Shown: positions 33,776 to 45,269 of the stretch, piece after piece
How positions within the stretch are numbered: the stretch's first letter is position 1
How the letters are laid out: each line of letters begins with the position of its first letter
Assembly: GCA_007026445.1 (NCBI GenBank)
Contig: VDMD01000074.1
Location: 1 to 64,000 of the forward strand
Reading direction: 5' to 3'
Source: Schizophyllum amplum
Taxonomy: Eukaryota > Basidiomycota > Agaricomycetes > Agaricales > Schizophyllaceae
Length of the DNA: 64,000 nucleotides
The notes under the pieces: model-generated
What the model was told of the DNA's origin: nothing
Seen by the model: the letters and a program-made list of their open reading frames with translations, nothing else
Database searches by the model: none
Program-made: the position numbers and the translations under genes

Positions 33776-35850
33776 TTAGGTATTGTATCGAACGCCTTCG
33801 CCGCGACTTGGCTTGCAGAAATGCTGTGAACGGCTAGTGAGTACAGGACCACAGCGAAAGAAGGACGGAGCGCGACTCACATTCAGCTTGTTCGCGTGAA
33901 GAGGCTTATGAGTCATCGTACGGCAGTTCCATCCGTACCAACATTTCTCATCAGGGATAGCAGCGCCTCCTGTGGTACCGTGATCAGCAGCTTTCTCGCA
34001 ATGAGCTAGAGAACGGATGGACCTCTTCTCCTGCGGTCAACCCACCACTGAGGCAAGAATTCTACGACGAAAGCCTTGATGCAATCCGCGCATAGCGCAT
34101 TCGATGTCGTGATCCCGTCCCAAGGTCCTGCTGTAGACGCCCTGGAGAGTTCCGTGCTGCCGGAGGTCGATGTGGAGGGAGGTGCGGCAGGGGTAGAACT
34201 GGAGTTTCCTGCATCGTCCGAGTCCAGAGCATCAGCCCACTCTTCCAGACTCATGATACCCGTGTTCGTTGACTGTTGCTCCATCTGAACGGTCGGCAAC
34301 GATAACGAGTAAGCGAGTATTTCTTGCAAGAATTCGGCGTGGTTGAAACGGGGCGAAAAGAAGTAGTGCGAAATCAAAGGTCCTTCTGTGTTATGTCGAC
34401 GTAGATTCCCCTACATGGTGGTCGTCAGATATGGCACAAATGGCCGACTAATGGTGTACCTTGAACGCGCCGGGTAGCGCCGTCTTGGTCATCACAGCGC
34501 TGATCCACAGGTTATTGTAGTCTGTTCCGCACGTTTAGTCCACAGGATTGAGTATGGCAGTCTGTTCGCAAACGTACTGCTTTCATCGTACAGGTCAAAT
34601 CCCTTCACAGCGTGACACTTATCGCAAGTAGCTTGCGCGTCGTCTGGAACACTGTCCAGAATTACCGTCCAATTATCGTCCTTGAGAACAGCCTGGCGAA
34701 AGACATTAGTACGGAAACTCCAAACCAATTATGAAGCTGTCTCACCTTGCGCGCGTCCATGATCCGTTTCAGCGGGTTTCTCAGGAAACCAGCAAACATG
34801 TCCCAGTTGTGCGTCGGAAATTCATCAATGCACTCGCCATATTCTGTGAAAGCGTCGAGACTGTGGTCCTGATAGCACTTCAGATAGGCAAGAGGGCCAC
34901 AGGCCAGCGCGAAATCGCCAAATTCATCTTCAAACACTCAGCGTGGCGTCCTACTAACGGGGAGCATTTCACTCACCCATGGTTACACCGATATCCGGGT
35001 CAGACACTTCATTGAGACTGTGATATAGTTGCTGAAGAAATTGCGCCACCATATGAATTTCATGTAGAGCGACGGTGCTGTATTGTTTTAGGAACATATA
35101 GCGCTGCTCCCGAGCCTGATAACTCTCTATAAGTGTGCACTGCCGGACCAATAAAGGCCGGGGATACCTCGTCAACGGCCTCGTCGTCCCAATCCTCGGA
35201 GAGCTCGCGATGCAGGCGGTCATTTACGCCGTAAAGTTTGCAAAAGACGAGAAGCCGATACACGCCTTGTCGAAAGCGGCGGCTTTCATCGTAGGTAAGC
35301 TGAGAAGTTGACAGCCGACGACATTTATGTCTGAAAATCATTGAGCATCATTCGAAGGCTTCGCGATCCCGCTCATACAGTATGGCCGCCACAAAAGCCC
35401 TGAACGTAGAATGAAAGGAAGGAAAGAAGTGAACGCTCACCTTCTGCTGAATATATCCTCCAACTGTCCGACGTTTCCCGATATCGTCGTCATGAAGTTA
35501 ATTTCCCTGGAAGTCATCCTCACAGGCCCGTCGTTTTCTGGGTAGGCATCGTCCGCATTCCCGCCATCCGTTGATAATTCATAACGTGCTAGCCTCAATG
35601 CTTGCGGCAAGGCGCACCCGACAGCATTTGCGGCAACAGCATATTCTATCTGCGGAAGTCGGTATGCGTCAGCCAAGCAAGTCAGCCTTGTGTAACGTTT
35701 GCGCGCCTGCACAGGATAGGCGCGCCACACGCGATAAATTGCTTGACACGAGAGCGTAGCTGACCGAAGCGACGAGAACTCAGGAAGGTGGCATAGCACG
35801 AGCTGAATAAGATCGTCGTCCAGTGGAAAAGAGCTGAGATGGCGCATCAT
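33776..35850 (-). CDS. F-box protein copy B with C-terminal Cys/His motif
   Basis: Nine exons: 35850-35441, 35340-35168, 35115-34977, 34936-34746, 34692-34578, 34520-34460, 34410-34023, 33969-33881, 33823-33776; 537 aa, all open with GT/AG ends. The N-terminal F-box-like segment is MMRHLSSFPLDDDLIQLVL and LSCQAIYRVWRAYPVQA. Middle blocks are TYDESRRFRQGVYRLLVF, FGDFALACGPLAYLKCY, HNWDMFAGFLRNPLKRIMD and CDKCHAVKGFDLY (a CxxC pair). A Ser/Thr-rich linker is followed by CADCIKAFVVEFLPQWW. The C-terminus is CWYGWNCRTMTHKPLHA then KLNHFCKPSRG, a probable zinc-binding knuckle that I recall from many agaricomycete F-box-like proteins. An insertion after GEG replaces the stop used in copy A and adds VRYNT. 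An in-frame ATG 15 bases upstream (35865) is an alternative start. Likely role: SCF substrate receptor (inference). Confidence 0.83.
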
Positions 35851-36117
35851 GAGGGGCAAGAGCAAGTTGACTCTCGGGACCGAAGGGTCACAATCGCGTA
35901 AATAGGGGCTCGGACCAGCGGGCCGGAGGTGGCTCGGAGATCTGACTCAAAGCTGACTCGTCCGCGTCAGACTCAGAGCCCGGGCAGGGCAGTATCATTC
36001 TGACTACAGCATGCTCAAGCAGAAGCGTCTATGTCTATAATGTGACCTGACGCGGTCAATGCGCTAACTATCGAGATGCCGCTCGAGGTACGTGCGCCCC
36101 ATTATGGCCCGCTACCA

Positions 36118-36899
36118 CTACAGTAGCGTGAGCGCACCCACGGCTAGTCCAAGAGCTAGCCAACTTCGAGTCATCGACATCACGGCGCTCGTAGCACCGC
36201 TGTTGATGACGGCGCTGTCCGTAGAGTTCACCGTTGGCGTGTAGGCTGGGTTCTCCTGAGAGCCGGGGGTGATTCCTTTGGCTGTGGCCTAGATAGACAC
36301 TTCAGCATGAGCGCCTGGTCAGTCGACTTTTCACTCACCTGGAATTCGGAGAACGGCTTGTCAGTCGTTGGGTTGATTGCGAACACCATACCTCTCGTGC
36401 AGTGTGCAGTCTGAGCACAGAAGAACCACAGAGGCGTAGAGGCATCGTTCACCTTGCGCGATGTCAGATCTACGATGAAAAGCCAGACTGTCATCACTGC
36501 GACTCACCGTGATAGTGTAGTGAAGCCTGCTGCCGCCGCCCACGTTCTGCACGTCTTGATAACCCGAGTCCACACCGCCCTCCCTGAACTATGTGTCAGC
36601 GACCTTGACACGATACAAGGAATAAGGACGCACTTGTACTTGCACGGTTCGTCGAACGTGCTCTGCGTCAAGGTATGGTTTCCAGAGATGCTACGGTAAC
36701 TGTCAGTCGGAACGCCAACATCGGCAGCCAAAAAGACGCACAAATGGAAAGTGACCGTGTCGCCGTTCTCCACATCAGAGAGGGAGGACGGGTTGAAGCT
36801 GAGCGCCGCGTTGTCCCCCACAGCGACATCGTGATCCTTAGCCAGTGTGTAGGAGAAGAAAGAGGCCGTGATGTAGAAGAGGACAATGAAGAAGTGCAT
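36118..36899 (-). CDS. Cupredoxin-like GPI-anchored wall protein
   Basis: Five exons (36899-36742, 36690-36634, 36583-36508, 36452-36339, 36288-36118), 191 aa. ATG 36899 begins a signal peptide, MHFFIVLFYITASFFSYTLA. The mature part starts KDHDVAVGDNAALSFNPSSL, the usual first strands of fungal plastocyanin-like proteins, then GDTVTFHF, NHTLTQSTFDEPC and a GGVDSGY segment, and ends the domain with LWFFCAQTAHCTRGMVFAI. The four type-1 copper ligands expected for the fold (His of NHT, Cys of FFC, His of AHC, Met of RGM) are all present. The tail is Thr/Ser-rich, then hydrophobic (SWLALGLAVGALTLL), indicating GPI attachment. Such extracellular proteins are common in wood-decay fungi; electron transfer or copper handling at the wall is possible but unproven. 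Confidence 0.88.
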
Positions 36900-38024
36900 G
36901 GTGAAGGAATGGGCAGGCGGCAGCAAGCGGGGAGTCAACGAATGAAGGTGTAGTTTGAACTTGAAGAAGAACCAGAGCCTATCGACAAAGGGGTGTGAGC
37001 TTCGATGTACAGAGACAAGGACATGTCACGTACGCAGCTCTAGCAAAGAAGAAAGGAAAGAAGTTCAAAGAGGACTAGCCTGCTGATACCGAGCGGGGCG
37101 ACGGGAAGACCGTGAAGCTCACCCCCACACTCCGACGACGCCAAGCTTATATACGACATTGCGATCGAGCTCGTAGCGGTCCGTCGGCGAAAGATCACTG
37201 ATGGTTGCTCCCCTGACTTGGCTTGCGATTGGCGCGACGCTGCGCGACGGGGGAACGGCGTTCGGAAGGGTCCAAGTGCTCACGGCAATTGACACCGTTG
37301 CACCTCTACTGGATGCCCGGCGCGCATGCTGAAGGATGCCCTATGTTCATTGGGTACATCGAATAGCTCTGTTATGGCCATATGAAGCGTGGAAAGCAAG
37401 ACGCACGTCGATCGTCCAATCGTCCTCGGAAACGTGCTTAACGTGGGCTTTCTTGGCATAGTCTTGGCATCAAAACGTTAAATGGAGGTGGACTTGAGGT
37501 GGACCCACAACCATAAACGTACGTACACAACCTCATGTTCGCCCTCGAGCAAGACGCGACACCATTCCAAACATATAGGGATGTACATTTGTCATGCGAA
37601 AACACGTATAAAAACATCAAGTACGTAGATCATCTAGATCGTCAGACATGAGCGAGTAAAATGCGTGACACGTCAGAACATTTCGTGAGTGGTCCTAGAT
37701 GAGAATGACGAGGGAAAAGGAGGAGAAGCGGTCAGAGGAGGAATGATAAGGTCGTCAATAACATCATGAAATAATCGATAGCGATGATTGGGGTTAAATA
37801 GAGATGCACTAGAGCAATGCGTGAGACCATGGAAAGCAAGCGAGGACTCGTCGACGAGAAGAGAGGACATAAAAGAGCATGGAGCATAGGAGGAAAGAGG
37901 CAAAGAAAGGGCCTTGTAAGGAAAGCGGCATATAGACAGTGTCCGGATAGAAGATGTGAAGAGAGGACGAGGTATGTGGAGATCTCTTGAAGATGGCGAC
38001 TTGCAGTAGATCGATGAAGTAGGT
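36900..38024. other. Promoter of cupredoxin gene and 3' flank of kinase gene
   Basis: About 1.1 kb between two minus-strand genes. Frames here have no domain features. The cupredoxin promoter carries a TATA-like element near 37147. Confidence 0.6.
37147..37153 (-). promoter_or_regulatory. TATA-like element of cupredoxin gene
   Basis: TATATAA on the minus strand, 248 bases upstream of the chosen ATG. The distance implies a long or spliced 5' untranslated region. Confidence 0.45.
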
Positions 38025-41000
38025 TTACGCCATGACCTTGGATAACCGTCGAGAAACGGTCTTGCCCGGGACGAAGACCTTGAGCGCGCGACGCACAGTC
38101 ATCGCAACCGTGGTGTTGCTCTCGTCCTTGAGCATCGGCGACCCAACGCCCGCACCCGCACCGTACTGCATCATGCCCAGCTCGTCCACCGAGGCCGCAC
38201 GCTGAGCATCGGCGCTGGACACCGGGGGCGGCATCGCGCGACGCACGGACGCGAACACGCGATGGCCGTCGTGCTTCTTGACCCCGTGCGCACTGACAGT
38301 GTTGCTGACCGGGCGCGCAGAGTCGTTCTGGTAGCCCTTGCCGAGCCGTGACACGCCGGACGACGACATGAGGAAGCGGTCGTAAACCTGCTCGACGCGC
38401 TTGCGGCATGGCGTGTCCGGGAGGGGGTCCGGCGTCCGCGACTGGCGCGCGGGATATGGCTCCACGTGCAGCGGCGACGAAGTCAGCTCGTCGAAGGACT
38501 TGTGCCGGCGACTCTCGAAGCTGTGGAGGTGCAGCTCAGGCCCATCGACGAAGACGCTACGGTCGAGAACATCTGCCAGCCGAGGCGACAACTGAGGCGG
38601 TGGTGATGTAGACGCTGAAATGAGACGCTCAGTACGTCGTGGTATGCCATAATTGCCTATGGCTCACCTTCACGCTCCAGCTCGAGCTCAAGCTTCGCCA
38701 GCGGTGCAATGCGCCTCTGGAAAAGATCTCCCTGCGACTTCGACTTCTCCCTCATCGCCGTCGGCGACTCGTCGCACAAGTTCGCCGGCTCCGCCGTCGT
38801 CTCCGATACAGTCGCACGACGCTGGCGCGACGGCGTCACAATCTCCGGGACGACAAGCGCTGAACGCGAGCGTTCGTTGACGGTCTGCGAGTGACCGGAG
38901 CGGGACATGCTGCTCGCGTTCAAGGACGCGACGAAAGACTGCATGGTGTCCGGTGCTTCCTGCTCCGCCTCGCTCGCGAATATCTGGTATGCAGGCGGTA
39001 TCTTGCGTGGGACCCTGGACGAGCGCTGGGTGTAGTGCTGCGAGCCGGACCGCGAGGCAGGTGACAGCGGCATGGGCGGCAGAGGGCCCACCCGCTCGGC
39101 CTCGAACTTCAGCTTAGCATCCTCCACGACTTCTACGGCAGGGTCAATACCAAATGACCACCAAGTTACGGACAAGGCTCACTCTCAACATTCCGCATCC
39201 AGATGGTCATCCTGTCCGTGTTATTGTCCGCCGCCACGCGCTCATGCTGAAGAGCGTTCTTGACGACCGGAAGCGAAGAGTTCCCTGCAGCCTTGTTTAG
39301 CAACAACACAGACGAGACATCAGTGCTAAGCGCACCTCCGCTGAACACGTCATCGTCCTCGCTTTGGCGTGGCTCCGAGTCGTCCGCCGTATCTAGCGTC
39401 AACGCCGACGTGGTCCTGCTCAAGCTGAACCGGAAAGTCTTGTCTGTCGACGAGTCAGCAATGGCGTACCATTCGCAGCAGGAATGACATACCGATGGAC
39501 CTCTTGAAGCTATGCGTCAAGCTGTGGAACGCCGAGTCACTCGGTTTCCTCGAGTGCCTCCGTATGATGATCGGCTCTGCAGCTAGTGGGTACAGTCAGC
39601 AATAGCCGGGTAAGAGAGATAACCACATACCCGCCGCGAACGACTGACTGAACATGTTCGACTGCCCGTCGCCCGACTCGGAGAAGATAAACGTCTCCTC
39701 CATCCTCGGCTTCGGCAGCTCGTTGTCGTTCTCCTTATCCGACCCTCCCCCTGCCTCCTTCCTCTCCACCTCCTTGCTCGCCCTCTCCACCTCCTTACTA
39801 ACCCGCTCCGTCTCAATCTGCTCATCCCGCTCCCTCTCCAGCTCCTCCAGCCTCGCCATCTCCCGCAGCCGCTCCTTCTCGCGCTCCCACTCCCGCATGC
39901 GGTCCTTCACGGACCCCTTCTTATCCTGCTCCTTCCGCTCCCGCGGCTTCGGGACCTCGGCATTGTTCGTGTTCTCCACGTTCCTCCGTGCACTCGTCAC
40001 ATCACCGAGTACGCGGGGCCCCTTCTGCGCTTTTGGCCCGTTGGGCGTCGTTGGTGTTTTCGTCGTGGTCGTATTCTGCAACCTGTTCCGCGAGGCCGTG
40101 CGCGACTGCAAAGGCTTTCTATCCACTGTTGAAAGCGAAGCAGCTGCAGAGCCGCTCGGGGAAACGGGAGGCGAGCCCTTAATAGGCGACAGCTCGACTG
40201 GGACGCGTTTCCGGGATGGCACGCCTCCTGCACGACGTTAGACAATCATGAACACCGGTATATATTAACAACACGCACCTCTGGGAGCCACCTTGGGTTG
40301 CGACTTGGCCCGAGTAAGAGACCGGTGGCTCGGCGACTCGGTGAGGCCGTACGACGACAGGCCCGGCGAGCTGGCCGCGTTCTCTTTCGCCGTCGTCGAA
40401 CGGGACCACGACATTGGCGTAGCCGGCTTCTCCTTCTCGAACGCAATGGAGTTGTCGCTCGCCGACCGCCTGTGCGGGTGTGCGTCCGGCAGCCAGTACG
40501 GGTCCTCCAGCGCGTCGGACGCCGTGCATCGTAAGTCTGCGTTGGGCGACATCATCCGCCGGAGCAGCTTCTCCATCCCACGCGACATCTTCCACGTCCC
40601 TATCCACTTGCCGCGCAGCTAATTGAACATGCATAAGCCTGCATCCATGCAACATGAGCAAGAGGAAGTACGCACCGTGCGCGACCAATACCGCTCCAGC
40701 TCCTCCGTCGTAGAGAACTGTTCCGTGTCAGAGTTCTCGAATGGCGTCCGACCGGACAGGATCTCGAAGAAGGTAACACCCAAGGACCAGACGTCGGACT
40801 TGCGCGTATCGTGCGGGAGCCCTCGCGCGCGCTCGGGGGACAGGTACTGTGAGGACCAGAGGTAAGATGCCAGCGTTATAAAGCGAAAGAATACCAGCCC
40901 ACCTCGGGCGTGCCGTACGAGATGTTGCTCAAAAAGGCTTTGCGCGATTCCAACCGGTATTGCTCCGCGAACCCAAAGTCGACCAATACCGGCACGTTCT

Positions 41001-41786
41001 TCTCTGACAGCAAGATGTTTGCTGGTCTGGGTGGGTGTCAGAATTTGAGCCGGTGCGGAAGGGGCGGACATACTTGATGTCGTTGTGCACGACACCGCGC
41101 TTGTGGAGGTAGTCCACGCCTGACAGGAGGGATTTGAACCAATGGCGCGCCTTGGGTTCGGAGACTTCGACTGGTACGAGTGTTGGCAGGTACTCCCTGG
41201 GAATAGTAGCGTGTTAGCACATGCGTAACGGCGACGCGCATCGCGAGGACGCCGCACGCGTACAGTTGACTCCACATACATAGTAATCAACGCATACGAC
41301 GGCGTCACGACAAAGGAGTAGAACGGGACGATGGACGGGTGCAAATCCGGCTTGAGCGTTCGTACAATCTTCATTTCGTTCCATCTAGCGCAGCGTGTCA
41401 GTATTTCGTCCACAAGCAAAGAGCATGAGCACGCACAGCGACTTGACACGCGCCGCCGTCTCCGCCGTCCGCTTCTCGTTCTCGTCCTTCTTCCTGTGCA
41501 CGAGCTTGACCGCGACCCGACTGCTCTGGAGTCGCGACAGCTCGTCCGCGCCCGGCGCCCGCGGGTTGTGCCGCGGCCTACAAAGCCAGACGCTGCCCCA
41601 ATTGCCGAAGCCGATCTGCGCGAGGGGAGAGCGTCAGCCGAGGCGACTATGTAAGGCGCGCGCACACGAACTGACCTCCTCGATGAACTGGAGCTTGTCG
41701 GCGAGCACCTTGTCCGTGGTGTGGAACACGTCGTTCGTGTCCGGCTGGGGGCTGGGATTCGGGCCTGGGGCTTGTGAGGCGTCCAT
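38025..41786 (-). CDS. Large Ser/Thr protein kinase with long disordered tail
   Basis: Twelve exons (41786-41676, 41615-41437, 41394-41280, 41196-41074, 41026-40903, 40846-40676, 40618-40279, 40227-39631, 39581-39493, 39443-39183, 39132-38668, 38614-38025), total divisible by three, 1,054 aa. The kinase domain occupies roughly residues 35-330: glycine loop IGFGNWGSVW, lysine in VAVKLVHRK, helix C in WNEMKIVRTL, catalytic loop HNDIKPANILL (Asn replaces Arg of HRD), VDFGFAE, activation segment SYGTPEYLSPERARGL, and SDVWSLGVTFFEILSGRTPF. The C-terminal 700 residues are Ser/Pro-rich with a Lys/Glu/Arg helix (MREWEREKERLREMARLEEL, probably coiled coil) and many RxxS sites. ATG 41786 gives MDASQAPGP directly before the domain. 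The loss of Arg in HRD suggests activation not dependent on activation-loop phosphate. The exact subfamily is not recognised. Confidence 0.88.
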
Positions 41787-43185
41787 GGCGGCCAGAAACT
41801 ATAGTAATACACAAAGCAAGAACAGAAAGCAACACGAGCGACCAAGCCAAGAAGGGCCCGCGGCAGCTTTCAACGGAACCAAAACACTTCATAACAAAAC
41901 ACGGTCACGTGAACGACGCGTTTATGCCTGACGTACTTTCCCGTACAACACGCATCGTCTTGGGACCCAGTGCTTCAATATAGAAGAGTCTACGCTAGAG
42001 CTATAAGGTGGAGGTGTATACTAGCATCGACGATCGGCACTCCTTTCCCCGCTCAAAATTGCTCCCGCCCCGTCGACGTCTCCGAGATACATATCAACTT
42101 CATCGGGGAAGATAACGGCCTCTCGTATGACGCAGGAGTCCGGCTCTGGGCCCGCTGAGAAAATTCATCTGGGCTGGGAAGGGGGTCAGGCGGACCGAGA
42201 AGGGGAGGGACGTTGCGTGTTGAGAACAAGTTCAGATGCACTTGTGATCGACGACGAGTCCTGAGGCCCGTGGCCCAGGAAAGCGCAGGTCCCGCATCGA
42301 TCTTACGAAAACGTAGGGGAGAGCCCGCAAGGAGAGCACCACCAAAGCCGATCGGTCAGAAGAGAGGTCGAGCATGCAGCAACGCCCTGCAAGTCATCAT
42401 CAGCTGAGCTAATGCAAGCCTGCCAGAGAAACGCACACCGTCTTCAAGGTATGGAATCCTCAGATCGGGCAGGTAGTAGTCCCTAGCACAACATACAGTC
42501 AGAATTCACCTAGAATGGCCATCGACCAAAGTGGACAAGACTGAAGGGCGATGTCAGATAAGTATGAACAGTGCGCTGTCCGCAGCGCAGATGCCATCTA
42601 ATCTGGACGCACCTTAGGGCGACGTACGCCGCGAGCCTTCGGACCTTCAGCAGGCTATGCAAGCCGGTATTGGACGTCACGCAGCCAACACGCCAGCCAA
42701 AGAACAGCCTGCAGAATTTGCTGGAACCGACGGGCGTTCCAGAATCCAGCACAAAATAGAATCGCCATTACATTCTGCCAGTTGAGGATGGAGGAGCCAA
42801 GGACATTCAAAGGACATCGCCTGCTTGAACTGAGCCTTGCTCGGCCTGCAGGTCCTCAACGTATCCGGCAGCGTCAACGAGATGAGTGACGGTCCAAGAC
42901 GAGAGCGAGCCTCCATTCCGATCGTCCATCCATCAGGCACTTCGATCGAGCCCCGCCTGCACACGCGGGCGTGTTTGCCCGTGTTTTCCTGACGTCCTCC
43001 GCTATATAAACCCCAGCTCGTTGCCGGTGACCGTTTTCCCGTCGGCCTCCTTGTTCTCTTTCTCGCCGTCTCTCCGCCTTTTCCACCCGTGCGTTCGTCT
43101 TCTCAAAACGCTTCCAACGAATCCCGGCTCATCCTTGCCCGCAGACAGTCACTCGCTCAACGACCCCCCCCAAACACAGTTCAAG
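41787..43185. other. Divergent intergenic region
   Basis: About 1.4 kb between the divergent kinase and Kre9-like genes, so it should hold both promoters. Several short frames exist, none convincing. A TATA box for the plus gene lies at 43003. Confidence 0.6.
43003..43010 (+). promoter_or_regulatory. TATA box of Kre9-like gene
   Basis: TATATAAA 176 bases before ATG 43186, followed by a pyrimidine-rich leader (ttcccgtcggcctccttgtt), as is common in fungal core promoters. Confidence 0.6.
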
Positions 43186-44379
43186 ATGCGCGCCGCTGCC
43201 AGGTGCGTACTCAGTTCCGCCCGCTCGCCATAGTGCACTCTCTAGGACGCTAGGCGGGGAAGGGAGTCTGACGAACAAAATGGAGGCTAATATGTGGTTG
43301 CAGCCTCCTCGCTTTCGTCGCCTGCGTTGCGGCCCTCACGATGAACCCGCTCGAGGATGCCACCTCGACGGGCACAGTCACGGTGTCCTGGGATGCGTCT
43401 AGCGACGACCCGTGAGTTTCCCATGTCCTCCAGTCTCTCCACACGCACCTGTCGTCCCCACCACGCGCTCCCCTCACGATCATTGCATGCTGGCAACCCC
43501 GCTTCCGGCAATCTTTTCTGGCATCCTTCAATCCCCTCAGTCATCCCTTCATCTTCCGTAAACCCATCTTCTAGCCTCCACCTCAATTGGCTTCGCCATA
43601 CATAGCACAATACACCATACTCCCATCATCTGATCCCACACCACGAAAAGCCCACTCCCCTCGCACACACACCGTCAGCCTCGAACCCCCACGCACACCC
43701 ATCTTCATTACCCTACGCACCACACACATTCTTGACACACACACCCTGCCTCCGCCCCGCAAAGTCTACCACTATACCGGCATATATGCCCACCCCCACT
43801 CATTGACTCACCCTCTACACCGAGCGCTAACCCCTCCCCAGATCCTCCTTCAGCATCTACCTCACCAACGAGGCCTTCCACAACACCTTCGCCATCGCCA
43901 ACAACGTCGACCCATCCTGGGGCGAGATCACCGTCCAGCTCCCCGTCATCCCCGTCGGCGACGGCTACACCGTCATCGCCACCAACATCGGCAACATCGA
44001 CGACGTCTACGCCACCAGCGGCGGCTTCAGCGTCGCGGAGCCCTCCTCGACCAGCGCTTCCATGATGTCGACCACCTCGGGCGTCAGCAGCGGCGCGAGC
44101 ACGGGTATCACTGTGTAAGCTTCCTCTGATGGGTCTGCGAGATCACGAGTGCTAACGAGAGATGCAGCACGTCCGCACCCTCGCAGACCTCGAGCTTCGG
44201 GCATACCAACTCGGGCTCGAGCTCGAGCACGCGCCCCGTCCTCTTCGGGCACCGCTACCTCGTCCAGCGAGTCGTCGACCGGGTCGGCCTTCAACGGCAA
44301 CGGCGCCGCGGGCCTCCACAGCTCGAACGGCCTCGTCGCCGCACTCGTCGCCGCCGTAGCCGCGTTCCCCTTCCTGTAA
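43186..44379 (+). CDS. Kre9/Knh-like Ser-rich GPI-anchored protein, with apparent frameshift
   Basis: Exons 43186-43202, 43304-43411, 43842-44114 and 44168-44379. The signal peptide is MRAAASLLAFVACVAAL. The mature domain has MNPLEDATSTGTVTVSWDAS, SSFSIYLTNEAF and VQLPVIPVGDGYTVIATN, the pattern of the Kre9/Knh N-terminal domain found in extracellular Ser/Thr-rich GPI proteins. A Ser-rich stalk follows. Exon 4 begins in the right frame (TSAPSQTSSFGHTNSGSSSS), but the expected GPI tail (SSTGSAFNGNGAAGL then LVAALVAAVAAFPFL and stop) lies in the +1 frame. The switch occurs around a CCCC run at 44234-44237, and the exon total is one base over a multiple of three. Either the gene is a recent frameshift mutant or the run is miscalled. 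Intron 2 is long for this window (430 nt). Cell-surface role inferred. Confidence 0.78.
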
Positions 44380-45269
44380 GCGGGGTACGGTTGCTGTTGG
44401 GTGATGTCTCCGGACGATCGACACCACCTCGGGATCTTTACTGGTTGTGAATGGACTTTCTCTGGCTTGTGTGTGACTATGGACTTCTACGTATTTTGCC
44501 ACTCTTGCGTGCCGTGTTATGGCGGGCTGCGTATCGTAGCATTACGGCTGCGTGCCAGTAGCCGCCTCACGGCTGCGTGTAGTAGCCGCATCACGGCTGC
44601 GTGTAGTACTCGCATCACGGCTGCGTTCAGTAGTCGCATCACGGCTGCGTACCAAATACCTCTGGGCCTCGTTTTACGATTCTTGACGGACTGGCGATAC
44701 AACATACAACATACTACGTGTTCGAATAATCAGTGCAGTTGGGTTGGACTTTGGCGTGTGAGGTTGGTTGGGCGCGTGAGGTCGGTGGTAGTCGAGTGGA
44801 CGTCATGCACAGTCCAAAGATTCATTGTCAGGGAAGCTTTGCGTGGGAGGTGGGTGTACGTTGCAGGGGTTGCTGCGAGAGCGTGGGCTGTACAGCGATG
44901 GTCAAACTGAAGTACTAAGGGAGTCTAGATCGACCTCAGCTCGAAGCCGTCAAAAACAATGAACAGTGCAGTTCCAGTTATAAACAAAGTGTAACGAGGT
45001 AAGGAAGGCCAGATATATACTGCGCCAAAGACGGACAATATGTACTATGCCAGGTATAGACAATGCGTAAACGATTGATAGTAGTGCGTGGACGACCCCA
45101 GTGTAAGTACTGCAGCAGGTAAGAACAATAGCAGGCAGAAGCAGAATAACATGAATCCAATAAGTTTACCTTTACTTCGTTTCCTCCTCCATCACGTCCG
45201 CAGGGCAACGTCACCTCCCGCTGCACACACCTGCCCTTCCAAATCCCATGCTCCAAAGAGCCATCATCA
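44380..45269. other. Intergenic with 24-bp array
   Basis: Convergent region between the Kre9-like gene and the decayed methyltransferase. Apart from the 24-bp repeat array nothing is recognisable. Confidence 0.6.
44557..44651. repeat. 24-bp minisatellite
   Basis: Four head-to-tail units (44557, 44581, 44605, 44629) close to agtagccgcatcacggctgc plus gtgt, preceded by one divergent unit from 44532. It lies in the 3' region of the Kre9-like gene. Confidence 0.9.

Larger units (their letters stand above)
29400..35865 (-). repeat. Segmental duplication, arm B (F-box + FunK1)
   Basis: Inverted counterpart of arm A (16840-22740): F-box gene, spacer, TATA, FunK1 gene, 3' flank with element R. Arm B has an extra about 300-bp insertion in the spacer (33389-33672) and a small insertion that changes the last codons of the F-box gene. 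Confidence 0.85.
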
